Shown: in pieces, positions 43,109-52,373 of the stretch
How positions within the stretch are numbered: the first letter of the stretch is position 1
Layout of the letters: the number at the start of each line of letters is the position of its first letter
Assembly (NCBI RefSeq): GCF_049319665.1
Contig: NZ_JBMOUD010000009.1
Span: 152,662 to 216,661 of the forward strand
Length of the DNA stretch: 64,000 bases
DNA from: JBMOUD01 sp049319665
GTDB lineage: Bacteria > Pseudomonadota > Gammaproteobacteria > Enterobacterales > Enterobacteriaceae
Reading direction: 5' to 3'
Notes under the pieces: generated by a model
The model's input: only the letters and a program-made list of their open reading frames with translations
The model's database searches: none
What the model was told of the DNA's origin: nothing
Translations under genes and position numbers: made by a program

Positions 43109-44497
43109 TTACTTACGACGCCAGGTTGTCCCTTGCGCACCGTCTTCCAACACAATGCCCATCTCGTTCAGGCGGTCGCGAGCCTGGTCAGCCAGTGCCC
43201 AGTCTTTACTAGCGCGTGCATCTTTACGCTGTTTGATCAGCGCTTCAATCTCAGCAACTTCGTCGTTGTTATCGGCTTGTGCGCCGGATTGCAGGAACTG
43301 CTCTGGATCTTGAGCCAACAAACCAAGCACACCGGCCAGTTGACGCAGCTCTGCTGCCAAACCGTTAGCTGCGGCACTATCTTCCGTTTTCAGACGGTTG
43401 ATATCACGCGCCATATCAAACAGTACGGAATAGGCTTCTGGGGTGTTGAAGTCATCATCCATCGCCGCACGGAAGCGAGCAATAAACTCTTCACCACCGG
43501 CAGGGGCTGCATTCACATCGGTGCCGCGCAGCGCGGTATACAGACGTTCCATCGAAGTACGCGCCTGCTTGAGGTTTTCTTCGCTGTAGTTCAGCTGGCT
43601 ACGATAGTGGCCGGACATCAGGAAGTAACGCACGCTTTCAGCATCGTAATATTTGAGCACATCACGCACGGTGAAGAAGTTATCCAACGATTTAGACATC
43701 TTCTCGCGGTCAATCATCACCATTCCAGAGTGCATCCAGGTATTCACATACGGGCCATCGTGCGCGCAGCAAGACTGAGCGATTTCGTTTTCATGATGCG
43801 GGAACATTAAGTCTGAACCGCCGCCGTGAATATCAAAATGGGTGCCCAGCTGTTTGCTGTTCATCGCCGAACATTCGATATGCCATCCCGGACGACCTTC
43901 GCCCCACGGCGATGACCAGCTTGGTTCGCCGGCTTTAGACATCTTCCACAGCACAAAGTCCATCGGATTGCGTTTGATTTCAGCAACTTCAACTCGTGCG
44001 CCGGCTTGCAGTTGATCCAGATCCTGGCGCGATAATTTGCCGTAGTTAGGATCACTTGGCACAGAGAACATCACGTCACCGTTCGCGGCAACATAAGCGT
44101 GATCGCGATCCAGTAAGCGCTGAACGATCTCAATAATCTCGGCAATATGGCGCGTCGCACGCGGTTCAAGGTCTGGCGGCAAGATGCCCAGCGCGTCGAA
44201 ATCGGCGTGCATTTCGACAATCATACGGTCGGTCAGGCAGTTAAAATCTTCGCCGTTGTCGTTAGCACGTTTAATAATTTTATCGTCAATATCGGTGATA
44301 TTACGCACGTATTTCAGATCATATCCTGAATAACGCAAATAACGGGCAACCACATCAAAAGCAACAAAAGTACGACCATGACCAATGTGACAGAGGTCAT
44401 AAACAGTGATCCCACACACGTACATCCCCACTTTGTTAGCGTGGATTGGCTTGAATTCCTCTTTTTGGCGACTCATGGTGTTAAAAATCTTTAGCAT
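43109..44497 (-). CDS. cysS: Cysteinyl-tRNA synthetase
   Basis: CysS charges tRNA-Cys. The 462-residue class I synthetase has the HIGH-type motif CHIGHGRTF, zinc ligands including CGITVYD (Cys28) and the downstream ECSAMNSK, HHENEIAQS, and the KMSKS loop EKMSKSLDNF. Length is 461-462 in relatives. It is transcribed divergently from ppiB as in E. coli. Confidence 0.98.
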   Translation of the reverse strand: MLKIFNTMSRQKEEFKPIHANKVGMYVCGITVYDLCHIGHGRTFVAFDVVARYLRYSGYDLKYVRNITDIDDKIIKRANDNGEDFNCLTDRMIVEMHADFDALGILPPDLEPRATRHIAEIIEIVQRLLDRDHAYVAANGDVMFSVPSDPNYGKLSRQDLDQLQAGARVEVAEIKRNPMDFVLWKMSKAGEPSWSSPWGEGRPGWHIECSAMNSKQLGTHFDIHGGGSDLMFPHHENEIAQSCCAHDGPYVNTWMHSGMVMIDREKMSKSLDNFFTVRDVLKYYDAESVRYFLMSGHYRSQLNYSEENLKQARTSMERLYTALRGTDVNAAPAGGEEFIARFRAAMDDDFNTPEAYSVLFDMARDINRLKTEDSAAANGLAAELRQLAGVLGLLAQDPEQFLQSGAQADNNDEVAEIEALIKQRKDARASKDWALADQARDRLNEMGIVLEDGAQGTTWRRK

Positions 44498-44814
44498 CAG
44501 GCTATTCCGTGTGTGTGACGTACATGTTTAATTTAGGGAATTTGTATCGACGACTTTGCAAGGATATCGATCCTTAGCGTTTTATAATATAACGAAAACC
44601 CTTTGACCGAAATGGTCTAAGCCTGATTACAGGCAGGTTCCCTGATTAATATTGTTATAATATAACATCATAAAGGCTGATTTCTGCCATTTTTTACTTA
44701 ATTTGGGGGAGGGAACGCGAGGGGCTGACGCGTACTTTTGAGTTATGGTATAAGAAAAGGCTATAGTACCGCCTCACACAACGAGCACACTCTAACAAAA
44801 CCAGGATGATTATT
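44498..44814. promoter_or_regulatory. cysS-ppiB divergent region with two ATTATA-type palindromes
   Basis: TTTATAATATAAC (44581-44593) and the perfect palindrome GTTATAATATAAC (44654-44666) are 73 bases apart, with TTGACC (44605-44610) between them. The two copies could be binding sites of one regulator or simply overlapping AT-rich promoters. Nothing else is recognised in these 317 bases. Confidence 0.45.
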
Positions 44815-45309
44815 ATGGTAACTTTTCACACCAACCACGGCGACATCGTCATCAATACCTTTGCTGACAAAGCGCCGGTCACCGTTGAAAACTTCCTGAA
44901 CTATTGCCGTAAAGGTTTCTACGACAACACTATCTTCCACCGCGTGATCAATGGCTTCATGATCCAAGGCGGCGGTTTTGAACCAGGTATGAGTCAGAAA
45001 ACTACCGATGCGCCAATCAAAAACGAAGCGAACAATGGCCTGAAAAATACTCGTGGCACATTGTCTATGGCTCGTACTAACGATCCACATTCTGCTACCG
45101 CGCAGTTCTTCATCAACGTAGCTGATAACGATTTCCTGAACTTCAGCGGCGAAAACTCTCAAGGCTGGGGTTACTGTGTATTTGCAGAAGTAACCGACGG
45201 TTTGGATGTTGTTGATAAAATCAAAGCGGTAAAAACTGGCCGCAGCGGCATGCACCAAGACGTGCCAAAAGAAGATGTGATCATCACCAGCGTTACCGTT
45301 AGCGAATAA
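44815..45309 (+). CDS. ppiB: Peptidyl-prolyl isomerase B (cytosolic cyclophilin)
   Basis: PpiB speeds cis-trans isomerisation of prolyl bonds. The 164-residue protein starts MVTFHTNHGDIVI like the E. coli enzyme. It has the cyclophilin motifs FHRVINGFMIQGGG and SATAQFFINVADNDFLNF. The ATG at 44815 has AGGA 8 bases upstream. An in-frame ATG three codons earlier overlaps that ribosome site and is unlikely. lpxH follows after 9 bases in the same operon. Confidence 0.97.
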   Translation: MVTFHTNHGDIVINTFADKAPVTVENFLNYCRKGFYDNTIFHRVINGFMIQGGGFEPGMSQKTTDAPIKNEANNGLKNTRGTLSMARTNDPHSATAQFFINVADNDFLNFSGENSQGWGYCVFAEVTDGLDVVDKIKAVKTGRSGMHQDVPKEDVIITSVTVSE

Positions 45310-45318
45310 TCGTTTTCG

Positions 45319-46065
45319 ATGACCACGCTGTTTATCGCAGATCTTCATCTTTGCGAACAGGAACCGGCAATTACTGCCGGTTTTCTGCATTTTTTACGCC
45401 ACGATGCCCCACAAGCCGACGCGCTGTATATCCTTGGCGACCTTTTTGAAGCCTGGATTGGCGATGATGATCCTCAGCCATTACATGCCCAAATCGCCGC
45501 TGCTCTCAAACAGTTGCATCAACAAGGTGTACCCTGTTTTTTTATCCACGGTAATCGCGATTTTCTGGTCGGACGCCGCTTTGCGCGCGAAAGTTTGATG
45601 AGTTTACTGCCGGAGCAGAAAGTATTGGAGTTGTACGGCCACCGTGTGGTGATCCTACATGGCGATACGCTGTGTACCGATGATATCGGCTATTTAAAAT
45701 TCAGAAAGAAAGTCCATAATCCGCTGATCCAAAAACTGTTCCTGGCATTGCCGTTAAAATGGCGACTGTCGATTGCCAGCAAAATGCGCGCCGACAGCAA
45801 AGCCTCAAATAGCAGCAAGTCGATGGATATTATGGATGTGAATCAACAGGCCGTACGGCAAACGATGCAAGCAACCGGTGCCGAATGGATGATTCATGGA
45901 CATACCCATCGCCCCGCCATTCATGATGTTGACCTCGTTCAGCAACATGGCCTGCGCGCCGTGCTCGGTGCCTGGCATGAACAAGGTTCGGTCATTAAAG
46001 TGACTGAAAGCGGTATGGCGCTTATCGAGTTCCCTTTCGGCCAGTCCGCTTTACCCTCTATTTAA
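45319..46065 (+). CDS. lpxH: UDP-2,3-diacylglucosamine hydrolase LpxH
   Basis: LpxH cleaves UDP-2,3-diacylglucosamine to lipid X, the fourth step of lipid A synthesis, at the inner face of the membrane. The 248-residue calcineurin-like phosphoesterase has all metal motifs: FIADLHL, LGDLFEAWIGDD, HGNRDF, LHGDTLCTDD and HGHTHRPAIH. It is co-transcribed with ppiB. Confidence 0.97.
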   Translation: MTTLFIADLHLCEQEPAITAGFLHFLRHDAPQADALYILGDLFEAWIGDDDPQPLHAQIAAALKQLHQQGVPCFFIHGNRDFLVGRRFARESLMSLLPEQKVLELYGHRVVILHGDTLCTDDIGYLKFRKKVHNPLIQKLFLALPLKWRLSIASKMRADSKASNSSKSMDIMDVNQQAVRQTMQATGAEWMIHGHTHRPAIHDVDLVQQHGLRAVLGAWHEQGSVIKVTESGMALIEFPFGQSALPSI

Positions 46066-46097
46066 CTTTATAAGCCAATTTAACGTTATAAACCTGT

Positions 46098-46739
46098 TTA
46101 AACCGGTACGCCGCTATGGAAACGGAACTGCTGATCCGGTGTTAAAATCAGTTCCGCTTCTACCCTTCCCAGTTCTTCAACTCGCTCACTGATATCTTGA
46201 CCGGCGTATTGCTGCGCCAACGCCAGATAATCCTGGAAATGACGCGCTTCAGAGCGTAGCAACGAGGTGTAAAAACGCGATAATTCGTGGTCCAGGTAAG
46301 GGGCGATTTTGGCAAAACGCTCGCAAGAACGCGCTTCGATATAAGCGCCAATGATGAGACGATCCACCAACAGGTCGAGCTCGTTATTGTGGCGCGAATG
46401 CTTGAGCATACCGTTGGCATAACGCGAAGCCGATAGCTGCGTATAGGCGATATTGCGCTTTTGCATAATCTCCACTACTTGCTCAAAGTGGTGTAACTCT
46501 TCTCGCGCCAGGCGCGCGGCGCAGAATAGCAGCTCAGTTCGTTCCAAATAGCGCGTCATCAAGCTCATGGCTGATGCGGCGGCTTTCTTTTCGCAGTTGG
46601 CATGGTCAATCAGCATAATGTCTTGATTTTCCAGCGCGACATCCACCCAACGCCCCGGCGTTTCACAGTGTAAGAAGTCGTTAATCGGGGCCAATAGTTC
46701 CTGAATCATGGGCAGCGTATCCGTAAAAATGTCGGTCAA
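46098..46739 (-). CDS. miaE: tRNA 2-methylthio-isopentenyladenosine-37 hydroxylase MiaE
   Basis: MiaE hydroxylates the isopentenyl group of ms2i6A37 in tRNA, using a di-iron centre and O2. The 213-residue ferritin-like protein carries the ligands in REELHHFEQV, IEARSCERF and SEARHFQDYLALA. E. coli K-12 lacks it, while Salmonella and several other enterobacteria keep it. Here it sits between lpxH and purE, converging with lpxH and diverging from purE. Confidence 0.95.
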   Translation of the reverse strand: MTDIFTDTLPMIQELLAPINDFLHCETPGRWVDVALENQDIMLIDHANCEKKAAASAMSLMTRYLERTELLFCAARLAREELHHFEQVVEIMQKRNIAYTQLSASRYANGMLKHSRHNNELDLLVDRLIIGAYIEARSCERFAKIAPYLDHELSRFYTSLLRSEARHFQDYLALAQQYAGQDISERVEELGRVEAELILTPDQQFRFHSGVPV

Positions 46740-46792
46740 TTATTTCCCCCGATTATATAAATTCACCGGTTTTTTATCACCTTTTAAAGGTG

Positions 46793-46808
46793 ACGCAACC
46801 GTTTTCCT
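46793..46808. promoter_or_regulatory. PurR operator upstream of purEK
   Basis: ACGCAACCGTTTTCCT differs from the consensus ACGCAAACGTTTTCGT at only two positions. It lies about 100 bases before the purE start, in the expected promoter region, so purine repression by PurR is very likely. Confidence 0.85.
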
Positions 46809-46906
46809 AAGTGATTTCCCATGATATGATTTGCGCCCTCTTAGCCAGTAAGCATGAGATTTACTGTGCCGTTTGACGCCTTCCTTATCACAGGAGCTTT
46901 ACAGAC

Positions 46907-47416
46907 ATGTCATCCAACGTTACCTCCGCCAAAATCGCCATTGTCATGGGGTCTAAAAGTGACTGGGCAACTATGCAATTTGCTGCGGAAATCCTCACAA
47001 CGCTGAATATTCCTTTTCATGTCGAAGTCGTCTCCGCGCACCGCACGCCAGACAAACTGTTTAGCTTTGCCGAGCAGGCTAGCGCCAATGGTTTGGATGT
47101 AATTATTGCCGGTGCCGGCGGTGCAGCCCATCTTCCGGGTATGATCGCGGCTAAAACCTTGGTACCCGTACTTGGCGTGCCGGTACAAAGCGCAGCGTTA
47201 AGCGGTGTTGATAGTCTGTATTCTATCGTGCAGATGCCACGCGGTATTCCGGTCGGTACGCTGGCAATTGGTAAAGCCGGTGCGGCTAACGCAGCGCTGC
47301 TGGCCGCCCAGATTTTAGCCTTGCACGACCCGCGTATTGCGCAGGCGTTGGCACAGTGGCGTCAGACGCAAACGGATGAAGTGCTGAATAATCCAGACCC
47401 GCGGGAGGAAGCATGA
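46907..47416 (+). CDS. purE: N5-carboxyaminoimidazole ribonucleotide mutase PurE
   Basis: PurE converts N5-CAIR to CAIR in purine synthesis. The 169-residue protein has the phosphate-binding MGSKSDWATM, the catalytic SAHRTPDKLF and GAGGAAHLPGMIA. Class I PurE length. Its stop overlaps the purK start by 4 bases. Confidence 0.98.
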   Translation: MSSNVTSAKIAIVMGSKSDWATMQFAAEILTTLNIPFHVEVVSAHRTPDKLFSFAEQASANGLDVIIAGAGGAAHLPGMIAAKTLVPVLGVPVQSAALSGVDSLYSIVQMPRGIPVGTLAIGKAGAANAALLAAQILALHDPRIAQALAQWRQTQTDEVLNNPDPREEA

Positions 47417-48477
47417 AGCCAGTTTGCGTCCTCGGCAATGGTCAACTTGGCCGTATGTTACGCCAAGCCGGTGAGCCACTAGGCATCGCCGTTTATCCGG
47501 TTGGCTTAGACGCCGATCCGCAAGCCGTTCCTTATCAACAAAGCGTGATCACTGCTGAAATCGAGCGCTGGCCAGAAACCGCGTTAACTCGCGAACTCGC
47601 TACCCATAACGGCTTTGTGAACCGCGATATCTTCCCGCGTCTTGCCGATCGCTTGACGCAAAAACAACTGTTAGATCAACTTGATCTGGCGACCGCACCT
47701 TGGCAGCTCTTAGCCGATGCCAGCGAATGGCCGCAGGTATTTGCTTCTCTTGGCGAGCTGGCGATTGTTAAGCGCCGCGTTGGCGGTTATGACGGTCGCG
47801 GCCAGTGGCGCTTGCGCGCGGCTGACGTTGGCAGCCTGCCGAATGACTGCTATGGCGAATGCATTGTCGAGCAAGGCATTAATTTCTCTGGTGAAGTCTC
47901 GTTGGTTGGCGCACGTGGCCACGATGGCAACACGGTATTTTATCCGCTGACCCACAATCTGCATGAAGAAGGCATTCTGCGTACCAGCGTTGCGCTGCCG
48001 CATCCTGATGCCGCCTTACAGAAGCAGGCCGAAACCATGCTTTCCGCGATCATGAACGAGCTGGAATATGTTGGCGTGATGGCAATGGAATGTTTTGTGG
48101 TTAGTGAAGGCTTACTGATCAACGAGCTGGCACCACGCGTACATAACAGCGGCCACTGGACGCAAAACGGCGCGTCGTTTAGTCAGTTTGAAATGCACCT
48201 GCGGGCAATCCTCGGTCTGCCGCTGCCTAAGCCGGTAGTCAGTACGCCATCGGTGATGGTCAACTTGATCGGTACGGATGTGAATCGCGACTGGCTGAAT
48301 TTACCGTTGGTCAATTTACACTGGTATGAGAAAGAAGTACGTCCAGGCCGTAAGGTAGGACATCTGAATTTAAATGACACCAGCGCTGCTCAGTTGAAAG
48401 AAACGCTAACCGCGTTGACGCCGATGCTGCCAGTAGAATATGCCAGCGGCATCGCCTGGGCGTTGCAGAAGTTGTAA
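47413..48477 (+). CDS. purK: N5-carboxyaminoimidazole ribonucleotide synthase PurK
   Basis: This ATP-grasp enzyme makes N5-CAIR from AIR, bicarbonate and ATP. The 354-residue protein has VLGNGQLGRML at the N-terminus, the ATP-grasp lid VKRRVGGYDGRGQW, and INELAPRVHNSGHWT near the active site. It starts within the last codon of purE and ends before a strong terminator. Confidence 0.98.
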   Translation: MKPVCVLGNGQLGRMLRQAGEPLGIAVYPVGLDADPQAVPYQQSVITAEIERWPETALTRELATHNGFVNRDIFPRLADRLTQKQLLDQLDLATAPWQLLADASEWPQVFASLGELAIVKRRVGGYDGRGQWRLRAADVGSLPNDCYGECIVEQGINFSGEVSLVGARGHDGNTVFYPLTHNLHEEGILRTSVALPHPDAALQKQAETMLSAIMNELEYVGVMAMECFVVSEGLLINELAPRVHNSGHWTQNGASFSQFEMHLRAILGLPLPKPVVSTPSVMVNLIGTDVNRDWLNLPLVNLHWYEKEVRPGRKVGHLNLNDTSAAQLKETLTALTPMLPVEYASGIAWALQKL

Positions 48478-48538
48478 GTCTTTTAGCTCTGGCGCCTCTG
48501 CGTCGGAGCCAATGATCAAACCTGCACATATTCTATCA

Positions 48539-48575
48539 ACATTACGGGTGGCCAAGAGGCCACCCGTAATGTTTT
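48539..48575. terminator. Bidirectional terminator between purK and ybbP
   Basis: A 15-bp perfect stem (ACATTACGGGTGGCC / GGCCACCCGTAATGT) with loop AAGA is followed by TTT. It lies between the purK stop and the converging ybbP end. Confidence 0.9.
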
Positions 48576-48589
48576 CAAGACAAGGCCCG

Positions 48590-51034
48590 TTAGGATTGGT
48601 AAGTCCTAAATAATGCCTTACCGCGTAGTAATCGAATTCCCAACCAGCCGCCGCACACTGACAACAGCAGCGCACTAAATACTGGCACCGCCCACCACAG
48701 CACCCAATTCGGTTCCCAAGGGAAATCAAACACCTTACTTTGCAGCAACCACAGCGCCGCTTCGGCACCGACCGCAGCCGCCACGCCGGCAACCAATCCA
48801 AGTACGGCAAATTCGCACCATAGCGTATTTCTAAGTAACCGCTTACTTGCACCTATCGTGCGGTAAACGATCAACTCCTTGCGGCGTTGCGTCATTCCAA
48901 CCTGAATTTGTGCCATCAGCAACAGTGCACCGCAGAGCATGACCAAAATCACCATCACTTCCAATGCCCGGCTAACCTGCTGCATGACCTGACCAATCTG
49001 TTGCAGGATTGATCCCACATCCAGCAAGCTTAACGTTGGATACTGGCGATTAAGTTGAGCCAATAAACTACTATCACCATGGTAACGGAAACTGGTTAAC
49101 CAACTTTGCGGCTGGCCGTCCAATGCAGTTGGCGGAAAGATAAAGTAGAAGTTCGGACGCAGGCTGTCCCAATCCACTTTACGCAGGCTGCTAATCTTGG
49201 CGCTAAAGGTCTGGGTATCGCCACTGAAGGTGAGCGTATCGCCAAGCTTAACGCCCAAACGCCCCGCCAGCCCTTCATCAATCGACACTTCCCCCGCTTT
49301 TGGCGGGCCGTCACCGGCAACCAACTTGTTGTGATCCGGCAATCCTTGCATCCAGGTTAAATTCAGCTCGCGATTGACCGCCTCACCCGCTGCATCATCT
49401 GGTTTGATAATATCGGTGGCGACATGCTGATTAATTTTAGTCAAACGCGCACGCACAATCGGGTAGAAGATATCCGGCTCAATTTGATGCTGATGCAGGA
49501 ATGTCGTTAGCTCAGGGATTTGCTGCTTAGTGATATTGAGCAGGAAATAGTTTGGACTGTCCGGAGGTAACTGTTGCTGCCAACGTTCTAATAAATCACC
49601 GCGTAGGACTAACAGCAGCGCTAATAACATAAAGGACATTGAGAACGCCGCCAGTTGGCTCATCGTGACCCAAGGCTGACGTAACAATCGGTTGATGGCC
49701 AGCCGCATCGCTAATTGACGAATAGCTAAACGCCGCAGCAGTAACAACGCGCCCCAGCCAATAGTGCCCAGTAACAACGACAGCACCAAAATGCCGCCCA
49801 GTAGTGACCACAGTAGCGTACTGCTGCCAACCAATATCGCCAGCAAGATAACGACGACGAAGACCATTGCCGGTAAGTAATATTTCATCGGCCACACGTT
49901 GGCGACAATATCCTGACGTAATACGCGCAGCGGCTGTGTCGCCAGTAGCAATCGATAAGGTCGCAGTCCAATGAGCAATGAGATCACCACCAGCGCCCCC
50001 ATTGACCACGCCCACGGCCACAACCCAGCTGCCGGAAGCTTCGCCGGTAATACCGGAGCGAGCGTTCGGATAAGTATCGCTTCAAAACCGAGACCAATAA
50101 TGCTGCCGCAAATGGCCGCCAGTAGCAGTACGGCAATCCATTGGCCGACAATCAGTTTTTGCAGAGCACGCCGCCCAGCCCCGAGGGTTTTTAATACCGC
50201 AACTAAATCATAGCGGCTACGGCAATAATGACTCATCGACACGGCCACTGCCGCAATCGACAGCATTAGCGTCAGCAAGGCAGAGAGCAGCAGAAATTGC
50301 TGTGAACGCTGCAAGGATTTACTTAATGCACCATCGGATTCTTCCATGCCATACCAACGCTGGTCTGGTTTTAGCAACCCTTTAATTGCCTCGCCATAAC
50401 TGTCTATCGCCTCTTGCGGACCGGCAAACATATAGCGGTAAGTCAGATGGCTACCCGGTTGCACAGCACCGGTTTTTTCTACATCTGACAAATTCATGAT
50501 GATTCGTGGCGCGGTCTGGAAAGGATTAAAGCCCGAATCTGGCTCTTGAATAATTTCACCGGCAATACGTAGCGTGGTATCACCGACGTCGAGATTCGCG
50601 CCGACCTTAATGTTGAGCAATGCTAACAGGCGAGAATCTACCAGCACAGTACCCGGCTGCGGCTTTAAACCGGCGGGCAGCGTTTGCAGTTTGCCATAGA
50701 GAGGATAAGCCAAATCCGTCGCTTTGACCGATGCCAGCTGCGGCGTTTCGCCAGCAAAGGTCATGGTCATAAAGGAGAGCTGGCGGCTGACTTTCAGCCC
50801 GGCCTGCTGTGCATCTTGTAGCCAGGCTTCGGTGATCGGCCGCGAAGAACGGAGCACCCTGTCGCCGGCAATAAAATCACGACTTTGCTGGCTTAAGCCT
50901 TTGTTCATTCGATCGCTGATACTGCCCAGCGCCAATACGCAGGCTACTGCCAGCGTTAACGCCAGCCAGACAATCAATAATGAAGGAGAACGCCATTCTC
51001 GCCAAAACCAACGCCAAATCATACGTCCTCCCAC
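48590..51034 (-). CDS. ybbP: FtsX-type ABC transporter permease YbbP
   Basis: The 814-residue permease has ten predicted membrane helices and large periplasmic MacB/FtsX-type domains. It begins FWREWRSPSLLIVWLALTLA and ends with the third FtsX domain (RRKELIVYRTIGASKRLLR). It pairs with the ATPase YbbA, whose gene overlaps its start. In E. coli YbbAP works with TesA on membrane or lipid-linked small molecules, consistent with the divergent overlapping tesA gene here. Confidence 0.95.
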   Translation of the reverse strand: MGGRMIWRWFWREWRSPSLLIVWLALTLAVACVLALGSISDRMNKGLSQQSRDFIAGDRVLRSSRPITEAWLQDAQQAGLKVSRQLSFMTMTFAGETPQLASVKATDLAYPLYGKLQTLPAGLKPQPGTVLVDSRLLALLNIKVGANLDVGDTTLRIAGEIIQEPDSGFNPFQTAPRIIMNLSDVEKTGAVQPGSHLTYRYMFAGPQEAIDSYGEAIKGLLKPDQRWYGMEESDGALSKSLQRSQQFLLLSALLTLMLSIAAVAVSMSHYCRSRYDLVAVLKTLGAGRRALQKLIVGQWIAVLLLAAICGSIIGLGFEAILIRTLAPVLPAKLPAAGLWPWAWSMGALVVISLLIGLRPYRLLLATQPLRVLRQDIVANVWPMKYYLPAMVFVVVILLAILVGSSTLLWSLLGGILVLSLLLGTIGWGALLLLRRLAIRQLAMRLAINRLLRQPWVTMSQLAAFSMSFMLLALLLVLRGDLLERWQQQLPPDSPNYFLLNITKQQIPELTTFLHQHQIEPDIFYPIVRARLTKINQHVATDIIKPDDAAGEAVNRELNLTWMQGLPDHNKLVAGDGPPKAGEVSIDEGLAGRLGVKLGDTLTFSGDTQTFSAKISSLRKVDWDSLRPNFYFIFPPTALDGQPQSWLTSFRYHGDSSLLAQLNRQYPTLSLLDVGSILQQIGQVMQQVSRALEVMVILVMLCGALLLMAQIQVGMTQRRKELIVYRTIGASKRLLRNTLWCEFAVLGLVAGVAAAVGAEAALWLLQSKVFDFPWEPNWVLWWAVPVFSALLLSVCGGWLGIRLLRGKALFRTYQS

Positions 51035-51705
51035 AACTTACCGTCGCGTAAACGTAGTCTCCGCTGACAACGGGCAGCCAGCTGTTCATCATGGGTAACC
51101 AGGATCAACGTGGTCTTGTTATCGCGGTTAAATGAAAATAGCAGGTCAGCGATACGATCGCCGGTTTCACGATCTAAATTGCCGGTAGGTTCATCGGCAA
51201 ACAAGAGTTTTGGATGGCCGATAAAGGCCCGAGCTAACGCAACACGTTGCTGTTCACCGCCTGAAAGCTGCGCTGGCAGATGATGTAAGCGCTTACCTAA
51301 TCCCAACTGTTCCAGCAAAGCTACCGCCTGCTGACGGCTTTTCGCTTCGCTTTCACCACGCAGCAATGCTGGCAGTTGGACGTTTTCCAACGCGTTTAAT
51401 GTCGGTACCAGCATGAAGGATTGGAAAACAAAGCCGACATTTTTTGCTCTTAGTGCAGCCCGGCCTTCTTCGCTAAGCCGCGATAACGGTTTTCCCAGCA
51501 AAGTGACGTCACCTTCGCTACCATCATCTAAACCCGCTAGAATTCCCAGTAAGGTAGATTTACCTGAACCCGACTCGCCGATTAAGGCAATGGTTTGTGC
51601 GGGTTTGACAACTAACTCAACACCAGAGAGGATGGAGAGCCGATGCTCACCTTGACCAACGTGCTTACTAAGATGATGAACTTCAAGAATGTTTTCCGCT
51701 GGCAT
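51019..51705 (-). CDS. ybbA: ABC transporter ATP-binding protein YbbA
   Basis: The 228-residue ATPase of the MacB/LolD type has GESGSGKSTLLG (Walker A), FVFQSFMLVP (Q-loop), LSGGEQQRVALARAF (signature) and LLFADEPTGNLD (Walker B). It overlaps ybbP by 16 bases. Its 5' end overlaps the divergent tesA gene by 33 bases, the same unusual arrangement as in E. coli. Confidence 0.96.
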   Translation of the reverse strand: MPAENILEVHHLSKHVGQGEHRLSILSGVELVVKPAQTIALIGESGSGKSTLLGILAGLDDGSEGDVTLLGKPLSRLSEEGRAALRAKNVGFVFQSFMLVPTLNALENVQLPALLRGESEAKSRQQAVALLEQLGLGKRLHHLPAQLSGGEQQRVALARAFIGHPKLLFADEPTGNLDRETGDRIADLLFSFNRDNKTTLILVTHDEQLAARCQRRLRLRDGKLWEDV

Positions 51706-52311
51706 CTCCCTTTCCTTCTATTGGTGGGATGTTTAAGTTTTCGTGCTACCGCTGCTGATAACTTACTGATTTTAGGCGATAGTCTCAGTGCAGTGTATCG
51801 TTTACCCGTCAACAGTTCCTGGCCTAGTCTGCTGAATAATCAGTGGCAAAAACAAGGCGGGCTACCGACCATTATTAATGCCAGCATCAGCGGCGATACC
51901 GCTGAACAAGGCCTGGCCCGACTTCCTGGGCTTCTTTCTCAACATCACCCTCGCTGGGTATTAATTGAACTTGGGGCTAACGATGGTCTTCGTGGCTTCG
52001 CACCAACGACCATTAGTCAAACGTTGCAGCAAGTGATTACCTTGGTGAAGCAAGCCAATGCTCAACCCCTATTACTACAAATCCGCCTGCCACCGAATTA
52101 TGGTCGCCGCTATGGCGATGCGTTTTACGCTATTTATCCGGCACTTGCCAAGCAGGAAAATATTCCGCTCATCCCTTTCTTTATGGAACCGGTCGCCGTG
52201 AAACCACAGTGGATGCAGGATGACGGGCTACATCCAAATCAAGACGCACAAGCGTTTATTAGCAATTGGATGTCCGAAAAGCTGCTGCCTTTAATTAAGC
52301 AGGCCCATTAA
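51673..52311 (+). CDS. tesA: Periplasmic acyl-CoA thioesterase I / lysophospholipase L1 TesA
   Basis: TesA is a multifunctional SGNH hydrolase in the periplasm. The 212-residue precursor starts MMNFKNVFRWHLPFLLLVGC with a signal peptide ending near FRATA. It has block I GDSLS (nucleophile Ser), block II ISGDTAEQG, block III LGANDG (Asn) and block V DDGLHPN (Asp/His). After GDSLSA the usual Gly-Tyr is Val-Tyr, an unusual change. The ATG at 51673 matches the E. coli start; codons further upstream lie inside ybbA antisense and lack support. Confidence 0.94.
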   Translation: MMNFKNVFRWHLPFLLLVGCLSFRATAADNLLILGDSLSAVYRLPVNSSWPSLLNNQWQKQGGLPTIINASISGDTAEQGLARLPGLLSQHHPRWVLIELGANDGLRGFAPTTISQTLQQVITLVKQANAQPLLLQIRLPPNYGRRYGDAFYAIYPALAKQENIPLIPFFMEPVAVKPQWMQDDGLHPNQDAQAFISNWMSEKLLPLIKQAH

Positions 52312-52373
52312 TAAAATCCACTCGTAAGTAAAACATAGTCCTGAAAAATAAGGGCGGCTTGACAGGTAAAGTT

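Noticed and set aside
42991..43212. 73-codon rightward frame ending inside cysS
   Set aside because: Its second half is antisense to the cysS end and the first half is low-complexity Lys-rich sequence.
43133..43810. 225-codon frame antisense to cysS
   Set aside because: Entirely inside cysS, no family features; a shadow of strong codon bias.
44761..45390. 209-codon frame antisense to ppiB
   Set aside because: It covers the well-conserved ppiB gene in the opposite direction; the protein sequence is low-complexity shadow coding with no ribosome site.
49596..50021. 141-codon frame within ybbP in another frame
   Set aside because: ybbP is intact and conserved; this is an alternative reading of membrane-helix codons.
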